Shown in pieces: positions 40,945-49,251 of a stretch of DNA of 64,000 nucleotides. The DNA is taken from contig NZ_KB910926.1 of NCBI RefSeq assembly GCF_000383235.1, forward strand, positions 1-64,000, written 5' to 3'. The translations under genes were made by a program, and so were the position numbers. How positions within the stretch are numbered: the first letter of the stretch is position 1; each line of letters starts with the position of its first letter. The notes beneath the pieces are model-generated. The model was given only the letters and a program-made list of their open reading frames with translations. It did not search any database and was not told the DNA's origin. The DNA comes from Bacillus sp. 123MFChir2 (GTDB lineage: Bacteria > Bacillota > Bacilli > Bacillales > Bacillaceae_G).

Positions 40945-41654
40945 AAATGATTAATGTAATGATTGTTGAAGATGACCCGATGGTAGCAGAAATTAATAAG
41001 CAGTACCTTTCTAAGATTGCCGGGTTCCGTTTAGTTGCAATAGTCAATTCAGTTGCTGAAGCCATTCAACTTTTAGGGAAACATGATATTCAGCTCATTC
41101 TTCTGGATATTTTTATGCCTGGAAAACAGGGTCTGGAGCTGTTATCGTACCTTCGGAAAAATGATTTTGAAAGTGATGTCATCATTATTTCAGCGGCCTC
41201 AGATCTTGAACGAATTAAGAGGGCATTAAGGTATGGTGTTGTCGACTATTTAATTAAACCTTTTGAGTTTGATCGGTTTAATGCTGCGCTTGTTGCCTAC
41301 CTTGAGCAAACTCGGTTAATTGATAAACAGGATTCGGTAAGTCAGCAGGAGCTAGATTACTTACTTTTGCACAGAGAAGAAGCAGTAATCGCAGAGGAAC
41401 TCCCAAAGGGATTAACCAAGGATACTTTAAAGCAGATATGGGATGCGGTTCAAGAGTTGAAACAGGGGCCCTTTTCCACTGATGAAGTAGCTAATGTTAT
41501 AGGCATTTCAAAGGTTTCAGCAAGAAAGTACCTTAACTTTCTAAAGGACTTAGGAATACTTGAAGTCAAAGTCATCTATGGAACAATCGGACGGCCTGTA
41601 TATCAGCATGAATATAACCAATATAAGGAACATCTAATAAAAAACTTTTTGTAA
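40941..41654 (+). CDS. malR: response regulator, CitB/DcuR family (MalR/YufM)
   Basis: A 237-residue regulator with an N-terminal receiver (VEDDPMVAEINKQYL; phospho-acceptor in LLDIFMPGKQG; LIKPFEFDRF) and a C-terminal helix-turn-helix (STDEVANVIGISKVSARKYLNFL) as in DcuR/CitB/MalR. It is coupled to malK by an ATGA overlap. The likely targets are the neighbouring permease and malic enzyme genes. Confidence 0.87.
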   Translation: MKMINVMIVEDDPMVAEINKQYLSKIAGFRLVAIVNSVAEAIQLLGKHDIQLILLDIFMPGKQGLELLSYLRKNDFESDVIIISAASDLERIKRALRYGVVDYLIKPFEFDRFNAALVAYLEQTRLIDKQDSVSQQELDYLLLHREEAVIAEELPKGLTKDTLKQIWDAVQELKQGPFSTDEVANVIGISKVSARKYLNFLKDLGILEVKVIYGTIGRPVYQHEYNQYKEHLIKNFL

Positions 41655-41684
41655 GCAGTTTTTGAAACTGCTTACTTTTTTTAT
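41651..41684 (+). terminator. malR intrinsic terminator
   Basis: AAGCAGTTT / AAACTGCTT hairpin followed by a T-rich run. Confidence 0.85.
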
Positions 41685-41717
41685 TTACAAAAAGGATTAT
41701 TAAACTTTCATAAACTA

Positions 41718-41732
41718 CGAAAACGCTTTCTT
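41718..41732. promoter_or_regulatory. candidate cre (CcpA) site before the kdgT-like gene
   Basis: The reverse strand reads AAGAAAGCGTTTTCG, 13 of 15 matches to the catabolite-responsive element WTGWAARCGYWWWCW. It lies about 145 bases before the gene. Carbon catabolite repression of an organic-acid uptake gene would be expected. Confidence 0.5.
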
Positions 41733-41876
41733 TGTGGATATGATAGACATGTAACAAAACAAAGAGAGATTAAAACGTAGTACAAGGTGCAAGAAAATTG
41801 GAATCGATTTCTTAAATTACTGGGAAAATAACGGATTCCTTTCGAGATTATAAAAACTACTTTAGGAGGGTTAAAA

Positions 41877-42845
41877 GTGCAAATTCCAATTAAGAAAACG
41901 CTTGATAAAATCCCAGGTGGTATGATGGTTGTTCCACTTTTTTTAGGAGTATTAACGAATACATTTTTTCCGCAATTTTTAAAAATTGGAGGTTTTACAA
42001 CGGCATTATTCAGTAAAGAAGCATCATCTACCATTTTGGCATGTTTTATGTTTTTAATTGGTTCACAAATTAATTTCAAATTAGCACCAAAGGCAATAAA
42101 AAAAGGTGCAATATTATTAACAGGAAAATTTATAATCGGTGCCGGTATAGGTTTAACTGTAGCAATGATTTTTGGGCCTGCCGGAGTACTAGGATTATCA
42201 CCATTAGCCATCCTTGCGGCGTTACTAAATGCTAATGGTGGATTGTATGCATCTCTTGCTTCATCGTATGGTGACGAAACTGATGTAGGCGCATATGCTG
42301 TATTTTCTTTAAAAGATGGTCCGTTTTTCACATTAGTTGCATTAGGTGCATCCGGCCTTGCTACAATTCCTCTTCACACACTTGTAGGAGTATTAATTCC
42401 AATAGTAATAGGAATGATTTTAGGAAATATTGATTCTGATATGAGAAAGTTCCTTGGAAGCAGTAAATTATTATTAATTCCATTCTTCTCATTCCCATTA
42501 GGTGCAGGAATGAACCTTACAACTATTATAAAAGCGGGAGGTCCTGGCATATTACTAGGATTAGTAGCTGCATTCACTGGAATTGGGGCTTACGTACTTT
42601 TGAAGTTATTTAAAGAAAATCCTATCGTTGGTTTAGCAACAGGTTCAACTGCCGGAAATGCTGTAGCTACACCAGCTGTTGTTGCTGCAGCAGATCCAAC
42701 CTTAGCTGCAATAGCACCATCCGCCACTGCACAAGTTGCAGCAGCATGTGTAATATCTGCAGTAGTCTGTCCGATTATTGTTAGTTATGCATTTAAAATG
42801 TCCGAAAAGAAAAAAGCTAAAAAACCAATTGCAGGGGCAGCATGA
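41877..42845 (+). CDS. kdgT: 2-keto-3-deoxygluconate permease family transporter (KdgT)
   Basis: A 322-residue membrane protein with about ten hydrophobic segments and the KdgT family motifs KIPGGMMVVPLFLG, FMFLIGSQINFKLAPKAIKKG, LNANGGLYASLASSYGDE and STAGNAVATPAVVAAADP. The GTG at 41877 follows AGGAGGG. KdgT proteins carry 2-keto-3-deoxygluconate, but no KDG-catabolic gene lies nearby. It sits between a malate-type two-component system and a malic enzyme, so an organic-acid substrate is plausible; that is inference. Its low GC differs from malK and malS. Confidence 0.85.
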   Translation: MQIPIKKTLDKIPGGMMVVPLFLGVLTNTFFPQFLKIGGFTTALFSKEASSTILACFMFLIGSQINFKLAPKAIKKGAILLTGKFIIGAGIGLTVAMIFGPAGVLGLSPLAILAALLNANGGLYASLASSYGDETDVGAYAVFSLKDGPFFTLVALGASGLATIPLHTLVGVLIPIVIGMILGNIDSDMRKFLGSSKLLLIPFFSFPLGAGMNLTTIIKAGGPGILLGLVAAFTGIGAYVLLKLFKENPIVGLATGSTAGNAVATPAVVAAADPTLAAIAPSATAQVAAACVISAVVCPIIVSYAFKMSEKKKAKKPIAGAA

Positions 42846-42913
42846 CAATAAAGTAAAAATCTACTGTTATCCTATTCATCATGCTGCTGAAGCTTTTAAG
42901 CCAATTTGAAAAT

Positions 42914-42959
42914 GAAACAAAGAAAAAGCAGTCAGCGGTTTCACTGTCTACTTTGTTTA
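42914..42959 (+). terminator. terminator-like hairpin between kdgT and malS
   Basis: AAACAAAG (42915-42922) pairs with CTTTGTTT (42951-42958), with an inner CAGT/ACTG. No T-run follows, so it may be a weak terminator or an RNA structure. Confidence 0.4.
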
Positions 42960-43069
42960 GTTACAAAAAAGGTCATTAAGATAAAAAACTAGTGGGATAA
43001 GGATAAATTTATTAACATAGTTGAGGTATTGTCAGAATAGCTATTTTAAGATAGGAGGAAGGAAACACC

Positions 43070-44788
43070 ATGAATGTACCTGAGAATGTTATTATTACTA
43101 CAATAAAAGGAAAAGAAGTTCTCTCCAATCCTTTTTTGAATAAAGGAACAGCTTTTACGAAGGAGGAGAGGGAAGACCTTGGACTTGAAGGTCTGTTACC
43201 TCCACAAGTACTCACCCTTGATGAACAAGTTAGTAGGATCTATGAACAATATTCGATGCAGACGACGAATCTGTTCAAAAACGGGTTGCTTTATGATTTA
43301 TATAACCGCAATGTTGTCTTGTTTTATCGTCTTTTGAAAGAACACCTGGCAGAAATGCTCCCTATCATCTACACTCCTACTGTCGGTGATGCAATTCAGT
43401 CATACTCCCATAGCTATCGTCGTCCAGGTGGCTTATATCTTTCCATTGATGATCTTGAGGGCATTGAAAAGGCATTTTATAATTTAGGAAAGCCCAAAAA
43501 TGGTATTGATTTAATCGTCGTTACCGACTCTGAAAGCATTCTTGGTATTGGGGACCAAGGGATAGGCGGTATTAATATTGCGATTGGTAAACTTGCCGTG
43601 TACACAGCTGCAGCTGGGATTGATCCGAGCCGTGTTCTGCCAGTTGTGTTGGATGTTGGCACGAACAATCAGACTTTGATTGCAGACCCTATGTATATCG
43701 GCAACAAATTCGCACGTGTCCGCGGTGAGCGTTATGATCAATTCATTGATTTATTCATTCAGACTGCAAGAAAGTTCTTCCCAGAGGTTCTTCTTCACTG
43801 GGAGGACCTTGGCAACGTCAATGCGCGAAAAATCTTGGACAAATGCGGTGACAAAATCCTTACCTTCAATGATGACATCCAGGGAACAGGTGCTGTTACT
43901 CTTGCTGCTATTATGTCTGCTTTGAAAGTAACAGGAGAATCCCTAAAGGATCAGCGCATTGTTGTCTTTGGACCAGGGGCTGCCGGCATTGGTAACGCAG
44001 ACCAAATGACAGATGCCATGGTTTTAGAAGGGTTGACTAGAGAAGAAGCCTATGATCGTTTTTGGGCTGTTGACTATCGGGGTCTACTAACAGATGAAAC
44101 ACCAGATGTTCTGAACTTTCAGAAGCCTTATACAAGACAGGTGGATGAAGTTAAGGACTGGGGTAAGAATGAGGAAGGGATCATTTCATTAATGGAAGTA
44201 GTTCAAAGGGTGAAGCCAACCATCCTAATTGGTACTTCCGGACAAGCCGGTGCCTTCACTGAGGATATTATAAAAGAGATGGCCAAGCACGTTGAACGTC
44301 CAATCATTATGCCAATGTCCAACCCGACTGCACTAGCTGAAGCAGTGCCAGAAAACCTAATCAAATGGACAGATGGAAAGGCGTTAATTGCGACTGGCAG
44401 CCCATTTGCCGATGTAAAATACAAAGGTGTTACCTATGAAATCGGGCAGTCAAACAACGCATTTGTGTTCCCAGGGCTTGGACTTGGAGCAATTGTTGCA
44501 AAAGCTGAAATCATCTCAAAAGGAATGTTCGCAGCAGCAGCAAATGCAGTTGCCAAAATGTCAGATATCAGCACATCAGGCGCATCCCTGCTGCCATCCA
44601 TTGAAAAGCTTCATGAAGTCTCAAAATATGTGGCCATTGAAGTAGCTCATGCTGCAATACACGAAGGAATTGCAAGAGTAGATATTCAAGATGTTGAGAA
44701 TGCTATTGAAGATGCTATGTGGAAGCCTGAGTATAAAGAAATTAAGAGTGTAGGTATTTGGACAAACATTAATTCCTATGCATATTAA
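43070..44788 (+). CDS. malS: NAD-dependent malic enzyme
   Basis: Oxidative decarboxylation of malate to pyruvate. The 572-residue protein belongs to the large malic enzyme group (SfcA/MalS): [38 protein letters not shown], the metal-binding EDLGNVNA and [10 protein letters not shown], and the nucleotide-binding [20 protein letters not shown] precedes the ATG. Length is typical of B. subtilis MalS. With malKR and the permease it forms an uptake-and-use cassette for malate or a related acid. Codon choice is richer in C/G than in kdgT. Confidence 0.93.
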   Translation: MNVPENVIITTIKGKEVLSNPFLNKGTAFTKEEREDLGLEGLLPPQVLTLDEQVSRIYEQYSMQTTNLFKNGLLYDLYNRNVVLFYRLLKEHLAEMLPIIYTPTVGDAIQSYSHSYRRPGGLYLSIDDLEGIEKAFYNLGKPKNGIDLIVVTDSESILGIGDQGIGGINIAIGKLAVYTAAAGIDPSRVLPVVLDVGTNNQTLIADPMYIGNKFARVRGERYDQFIDLFIQTARKFFPEVLLHWEDLGNVNARKILDKCGDKILTFNDDIQGTGAVTLAAIMSALKVTGESLKDQRIVVFGPGAAGIGNADQMTDAMVLEGLTREEAYDRFWAVDYRGLLTDETPDVLNFQKPYTRQVDEVKDWGKNEEGIISLMEVVQRVKPTILIGTSGQAGAFTEDIIKEMAKHVERPIIMPMSNPTALAEAVPENLIKWTDGKALIATGSPFADVKYKGVTYEIGQSNNAFVFPGLGLGAIVAKAEIISKGMFAAAANAVAKMSDISTSGASLLPSIEKLHEVSKYVAIEVAHAAIHEGIARVDIQDVENAIEDAMWKPEYKEIKSVGIWTNINSYAY

Positions 44789-44794
44789 ATAGTT

Positions 44795-44864
44795 AAATAA
44801 AATGCCTGTACTCCTGGTAATTGATCGAACTTTCGGTATTCCGGGCAGTGACAGGCATTTTTTG
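44795..44864 (+). terminator. malS intrinsic terminator
   Basis: AAAATGCCTGT at one end pairs with ACAGGCATTTTTT at the other across a long imperfect hairpin; the T-run follows the right arm. Confidence 0.8.
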
Positions 44865-44897
44865 TAATCAACTAGATTAAATGGATCAAAATTATGA

Positions 44898-44978
44898 CTA
44901 GCTCTTGCAATTGAGAGGTGGTCTTTTTTGTGCTTCTGTTGGAAAGATTTCATATTTTTGACTCAACAACATTGTCAT
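44898..44978 (-). pseudogene. fragment of an IS200/IS605-type TnpB N-terminus
   Basis: The minus strand reads MTMLLSQKYEIFPTEAQKR and then stops after 26 codons. The start is preceded by GAGGG. The pattern (short N-term, K-Y-x-I-x-P-T-x-x-Q) is how many TnpB/OrfB transposases begin. The rest of the gene is absent, so this is decayed. The match is from memory of the family and is short. Confidence 0.45.
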
Positions 44979-45072
44979 CATCCCTCAAGTATAAGGATAC
45001 GCATGGTTTATTCACTTTTCCTCCTTAACTGTTTATTGCCTATACTCTAGTCAACACGAAGAAGAACAAGAA

Positions 45073-45276
45073 TATATAAATACAAATTGAAAAAATGACA
45101 TAAAAACCAATTTTTTAGGGGAGGGGACGAGAGCAACTGGCCATGCATAGAGGCGGTCGGTCCCTTTTTCTGCCATGTGCAAAGTTTAAAACAAAGATAG
45201 ACAACAAGTAGCGACCATGTTTTGTTCTGCATGGCAGCGACTTAGATGTTAAAAGGTCAACTTGTATTTATATATT
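45073..45276 (+). repeat. MITE-like repeat, copy A (~200 bp)
   Basis: Ends with inverted tips (TATATAAATACAAATTGA and CTTGTATTTATATA). The inside includes AGCAACTGGCCATGCATAGA, TTCTGCCATGTGCAAAGTTT and CATGTTTTGTTCTGCATGGC. It is non-coding. The copy at 48317-48517 has the same order in opposite orientation. The rest of 44979-45486 is AT-rich and holds only the leader of the next gene. Confidence 0.75.
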
Positions 45277-45486
45277 CAACGTTATATCTATATTCTATTT
45301 ATACAAGTGATATGAAAATCTCTGAATGGTTAATGACATTGAAGAAGTTATTCATAAGAATTATAATCGAAAAAATGGATATTATTACTTTTTATAGTTA
45401 TATATGTTAAAATTATAGGGGTGTTTGGTAAACTGAATTTTCGAAATATACGAAAGTAGAGTTTTTTAAAATTAAGGAGTGGAAAA

Positions 45487-46482
45487 ATGGCGCGCAATGT
45501 ACCCTTATTGACGATTGTTGTTCCCTGCTACAATGAAGAAGCTACACTAGAGGAAACAACAAAAGAACTAACGAGAGTTATGGATGATTTAGTTGTTAAT
45601 AATAAAATAAGTGATGAAAGTATTATTTTCTATGTAGACGATGGAAGCTCTGATAACACTTGGGGCATAATTGAAGAAAAGACAGTAACCAATCCGTATG
45701 TCCAAGGGTTAAAATTAAGTCGGAATTTTGGACATCAAGGAGCATTAATTGCTGGTTTAGAATCAGCAAGGGATTTTTCAGATTGTGTTGTCTCAATAGA
45801 TGCAGACCTTCAAGATGATGTTAACGTTATCTATCAGTTTATCGATAAATATCAAGAAGGTTATGAGATTGTATATGGAGTTCGAGATAAGAGAGACACG
45901 GATACCAAATTTAAAAGAAACACTGCTTTATGGTTTTACGGCCTCATGGGAAAAATGGGCGTTAAGTTAGTACCCAATCATGCAGATTATCGTTTAATGA
46001 GCAAAAGAGCGTTGGACGAATTTATAAAATATCAAGAAGAAAACTTATTTATTCGCGGAATCGTACCTTTATTAGGCTTTAAATCTACTAATGTTTATTA
46101 TGACCGCAAAGAAAGATTTGCTGGCGAATCAAAGTATCCATTAAAGAAAATGATTGCTTTCGCTTTTGATGGACTTACTTCATTTAGCGTTGCACCAATA
46201 AGGTTCGTTTCATATTTAGGATTTTTGATGGTGCTTATCGGGATAGGAATTGCTCTTTATGCATTATTTGCAAAAGTTTTTTCATATACGACTAGTGGCT
46301 GGACCTCATTGATGCTATCCATTTGGATTGTTGGAGGAGTACAGTTGTTGGCAATTGGAATTATTGGTGAATATATAGGGAAAATTTTCAAAGAAACAAA
46401 AGGGCGACCAAGATATACAATTGAAAAAAATAGTGTTCTTGAGGAACAAAAAGAATACGTATCAGACCTAATTAAAAAGTAA
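45487..46482 (+). CDS. polyprenyl-phosphate glycosyltransferase, GT2 (GtrB/DPM1-like)
   Basis: Transfers a sugar from a nucleotide donor to undecaprenyl phosphate. The 331-residue protein has a GT2 domain with VVPCYNEEATLEE, VDDGSSDNTW, SRNFGHQGALIAGL and the metal-binding IDADLQDD, followed by two C-terminal membrane helices (about 235-260 and 270-295). This matches the GtrB/YkoT/CsbB group. AAGGAGTGG precedes the ATG. The next gene is a GT-C-like enzyme that could use the lipid-linked sugar; the two lie between inverted repeats A and B. Confidence 0.92.
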   Translation: MARNVPLLTIVVPCYNEEATLEETTKELTRVMDDLVVNNKISDESIIFYVDDGSSDNTWGIIEEKTVTNPYVQGLKLSRNFGHQGALIAGLESARDFSDCVVSIDADLQDDVNVIYQFIDKYQEGYEIVYGVRDKRDTDTKFKRNTALWFYGLMGKMGVKLVPNHADYRLMSKRALDEFIKYQEENLFIRGIVPLLGFKSTNVYYDRKERFAGESKYPLKKMIAFAFDGLTSFSVAPIRFVSYLGFLMVLIGIGIALYALFAKVFSYTTSGWTSLMLSIWIVGGVQLLAIGIIGEYIGKIFKETKGRPRYTIEKNSVLEEQKEYVSDLIKK

Positions 46483-46711
46483 ATAAGAAATAAGAAGATT
46501 CATCCTTACAAAGGTATTTTGGCGTGGGTGTTCAAAAAAACTATTAGTCTCTCATTGACTGTATAGCTAAGAAGAATTCTATAGAAAAGTATTCTTAGGA
46601 TGGACAAAACTTAGAAGTAGTTACTAACAATTATTTTAGGATAGGTATTAAGTTTTAAAGGGGCATAAGCTGGTTATAAAATGTTCCGAATGAGAGGAAG
46701 AATTAAAAGAA

Positions 46712-48274
46712 ATGAAAAAATCAGTTAGATTTAATGATTTCAGAATAAATAAATTATCATTTGAAAAACTAAATATCTTTTTATTTTCTTATTCCTTTTT
46801 TATTATGTTATTTTTTACACAGACATCCCCATTCTTTACGTTAACCGAGTGGGTAGATTCTAATGCCTTTTTTACAGTTGGGAAAGGTATGGCTAATGGA
46901 TTAGTCCCCTACCAAGATATTTTTGAACAAAAGGGTCCTTTGCTATATGGTTTGCACGCATTAGCTTATTCGTTTTCTCATTCCACTTTCGTTGGAGTTT
47001 ACATATTGGAAAGTCTTGCAATGTTTGTTAATATTGTTTTTGCATTCAAGATTTCTCGCCTTTATTTGAATTGGATGCCTTCGGCGCTTATATCTATTTT
47101 TTTCCCAGTATTAGTATTAAATCAAAATGCATTTCGTTTTGGCGATAGTGCTGAAGAATTTTCGATTCCTTTCATAATGATTCTTCTTTATATGATATTT
47201 AAATATTTTAAGTATGGATCTGGCGCCCTTTTTAAACGGAGAATTTATCTTCTAAATGGGATTATGATTGCCTGCGTGTTTTGGATTAAATTTACTCTTG
47301 TTGGAGCTTGGATCGGATTCTACCTTGCGATTTTAATTATCTGTATAGGTGAAAGAAGATGGAAGGACTTAATGAGTGCAATTGTCTACACGTTTGCGGG
47401 GCTAGTTCTTGCAAGTGTTCCATGGCTTATCTATTTTGGTATGAATCATGCAATTCAAGATTTGATAGATGTGTATTTAAAATTTAACCTCGTTAGTTAT
47501 TCATCACAAGTGGGTACAGTTGAAAAACTTATCAATTGCGCATTTATTTTTGGCGGTGCATTTAATGCTAACTTCGAAAATAAAGTGTTGATTCTTGTTG
47601 GTTTAATTGATTTTATGTTTACATGGAAGTATTTTAAAGATAGAAGTCAAAAATGGTTGCTTTTAAGTACTATTATTTTCTTAATAGTAGGGGTATATAT
47701 TGGAGGAAGAGAAATTCCATACTACTTTCTTATTATAACTCCTTTAGGGCTATTTGGATTGATAGCAATCGCTCATTATATTCAAAATGCTAACATAAAG
47801 TCACAGATTACTCTTGGTAAAAGTAAATGGTTTGCTCTATCCATGATGGCGATGGCAACAATTTTCTTTTGCTTCGGCTATAATTCTAACATGAAGGCTT
47901 CAAAGTTCTATCAGAAGGGGCCTCTTGCGCAGGAAACATTCGCTAAAATTATGCATCAAGAACCGAATCCAACGTTATTAAATTACAATTCTTTAGATGG
48001 TGGATTTTATTTTGCTGCAGATATTGTACCGAATATCCGCTATTTTGAAAGACAAAATATTGACTATGAGATATATCCTGAAAATATGGATGAGCAACAT
48101 CGTTATATAAAAGAGAAAAAAATTAAATTCGTTGTAGTAAAAGTTGAGCCACAAACGAATCCAAGTGAGCTTACCATTCCTTACCTTCACAAAAATTATC
48201 GTTTAGTTGCTGAGCAAAATCAATTTGTAGAAGGAGTGGAGTACAAATTTTTACTCTATAAGCAGAAAGATTAA
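46712..48274 (+). CDS. GT-C-type membrane glycosyltransferase-like protein
   Basis: A 520-residue protein with about eleven membrane segments and a short outside C-terminal domain (about 400-520). Near the N-terminus it has WVDSNAFFTVGKGMANGLVPYQDIFEQKGPLLY; an acidic residue in the first outside loop followed by YQDIFEQKGP is a GT39/PMT-like arrangement seen in many Firmicute wall glycosylation enzymes. It probably moves a sugar from a lipid carrier (made by the upstream GT2) onto an outside acceptor. The acceptor is unknown. The ribosome binding site AGAGGAAG is 14 bases from the ATG, unusually far. Confidence 0.7.
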   Translation: MKKSVRFNDFRINKLSFEKLNIFLFSYSFFIMLFFTQTSPFFTLTEWVDSNAFFTVGKGMANGLVPYQDIFEQKGPLLYGLHALAYSFSHSTFVGVYILESLAMFVNIVFAFKISRLYLNWMPSALISIFFPVLVLNQNAFRFGDSAEEFSIPFIMILLYMIFKYFKYGSGALFKRRIYLLNGIMIACVFWIKFTLVGAWIGFYLAILIICIGERRWKDLMSAIVYTFAGLVLASVPWLIYFGMNHAIQDLIDVYLKFNLVSYSSQVGTVEKLINCAFIFGGAFNANFENKVLILVGLIDFMFTWKYFKDRSQKWLLLSTIIFLIVGVYIGGREIPYYFLIITPLGLFGLIAIAHYIQNANIKSQITLGKSKWFALSMMAMATIFFCFGYNSNMKASKFYQKGPLAQETFAKIMHQEPNPTLLNYNSLDGGFYFAADIVPNIRYFERQNIDYEIYPENMDEQHRYIKEKKIKFVVVKVEPQTNPSELTIPYLHKNYRLVAEQNQFVEGVEYKFLLYKQKD

Positions 48275-48316
48275 GGATTTGAGAAGGGTCTCTGCATTGA
48301 ATAAATAGGTTGACCA

Positions 48317-48517
48317 TATAAATACAAGTTGATTTTTCAACATATAAGTCGGTGCTATGCAGAACAAAACATGGCCGCTACTTGCTTTCTACCTTTGTTT
48401 TAAACTTTGCACGTGGCAGGAAAAGGCCCTGGCTGCTTCTATGCATGGCCAGTTATCCAGGTCTTCTTCCTTAAAAAAGTGGTTTTTATGTCATTTTTTC
48501 AATTTGTATTTATATAT
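48317..48517 (-). repeat. MITE-like repeat, copy B, inverted relative to A
   Basis: The reverse complement follows copy A for about 200 bp, including CATGGCCAGTTATCC/CTGGCC, AGTTTAAAACAAAG and CATGTTTTGTTCTGCATAGC. By eye identity is about 80% or more. Tips: TATAAATACAAGTTGA and TTCAATTTGTATTTATATA. Short open frames across it are not genes. Confidence 0.75.
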
Positions 48518-48689
48518 AATAATCAGTTTATTTGTTATGTGGATTATGAAACTGAAAAGGGAGTAATTGATAATTCTCGTTTACTCCCTTTTATAAAGTT
48601 TTGTCAAAGGCCTGGCTAGAGCGGATGCATTTTGATGTGTTGCCTACAATGACGCGCACCAGATCAAGTGCCGAAACCTAAATGATGTA

Positions 48690-48725
48690 AGAAGGAATCT
48701 CCTCGTTTGAGAGAGCTTCTTTTTA
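48690..48725 (+). terminator. orphan terminator-like hairpin
   Basis: AAGAAGGAATCTC / GAGAGAGCTTCTT followed by TTTATTTTT. It lies after the repeat with no intact gene just upstream, so its gene is probably lost. The rest of 48518-48790 holds nothing else I recognise. Confidence 0.55.
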
Positions 48726-48791
48726 TTTTTATATTATAATGTTTTCCCCATAAAATAATGGTGTAATGACTACATGAGGGATGGACATAAA

Positions 48792-49040
48792 ATGGGCGAT
48801 ATATTATTGATGATAATTGAACGTGTTGGTTTATTTATTATTTTATTATCTTTATTTCCTTATATTCGGATATTAATTTGGTTGCTGCATAATATTTTGA
48901 TTCCACCATTTGTGCTGCAATTATTAGTAGAAAATGCCCTTTGTCATGCATTTCCTAAAAAACAGCTTCTATGCCAAATTGGAATTCATGTTTATGCTAA
49001 GCAAAAAGTAACCTGCTACTTTCTTCCTCTTTTTGTTTGA
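48792..49040 (+). pseudogene. internally deleted lytS-like sensor kinase remnant
   Basis: The frame starts MGDILLMIIERVGLFIILLS, like the first membrane helix of LytS-type sensors, and then jumps to IPPFVLQLLVENALCHAFPK, like the N-box of the LytS HATPase domain (IPPFxLQPLVENAxxHAF). Some 400 residues between are missing. The end runs into repeat copy C, where the coding similarity stops. GAGGG precedes the start. LytS/LytR control murein hydrolase regulators in the B. cereus group; no lytR or lrgAB is present here. Confidence 0.65.
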
Positions 49041-49104
49041 ATATTGCATGTGGCAGAAATAGGCCCTGACCGCTTCTACTCATGGCCAGATGCCCTTGAC
49101 CATC
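49013..49104 (-). repeat. MITE-like repeat, copy C, partial
   Basis: The plus strand CTGCTACTTTCTTCC, GCATGTGGCAGAAATAGGCC and CATGGCCAGATGCCC aligns with the middle of copy B (48374-48472). Both tips are missing. It cuts into the 3' end of the lytS remnant. Confidence 0.6.
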
Positions 49105-49125
49105 TAAAAAGAAAAGGGTTTTATA

Positions 49126-49157
49126 AAAAGTTTTAACATTTTATAATAAAACTTTTT
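49126..49157. repeat. short palindrome before the AI-2E gene
   Basis: AAAAAGTTTT and AAAACTTTTT form a 10-base perfect inverted repeat around a 13-base AT-rich centre. It could be a terminator or the edge of a degraded element. Confidence 0.35.
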
Positions 49158-49251
49158 ATTTAGTTTATAATAATACGTTCTGAAAGTATCGTTTATATTG
49201 TACAATAAAATAAATACGAATTATAAGGACAGGAGAGATCACGCTTCGATT

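Noticed and set aside
44621-44953. Minus-strand 110-codon frame over the malS 3' end
   Set aside because: It reads through the malS coding region antisense and through its terminator; composition has no gene-like pattern.
45047-45232. Minus-strand 61-codon frame at 45.1 kb
   Set aside because: It lies within repeat copy A and mirrors the frame in copy B; no independent evidence of coding.
48357-48619. Two overlapping 69-70 codon frames at 48.4 kb
   Set aside because: They lie inside repeat copy B; the reverse frame of copy A shows the same effect. Repeats, not genes.
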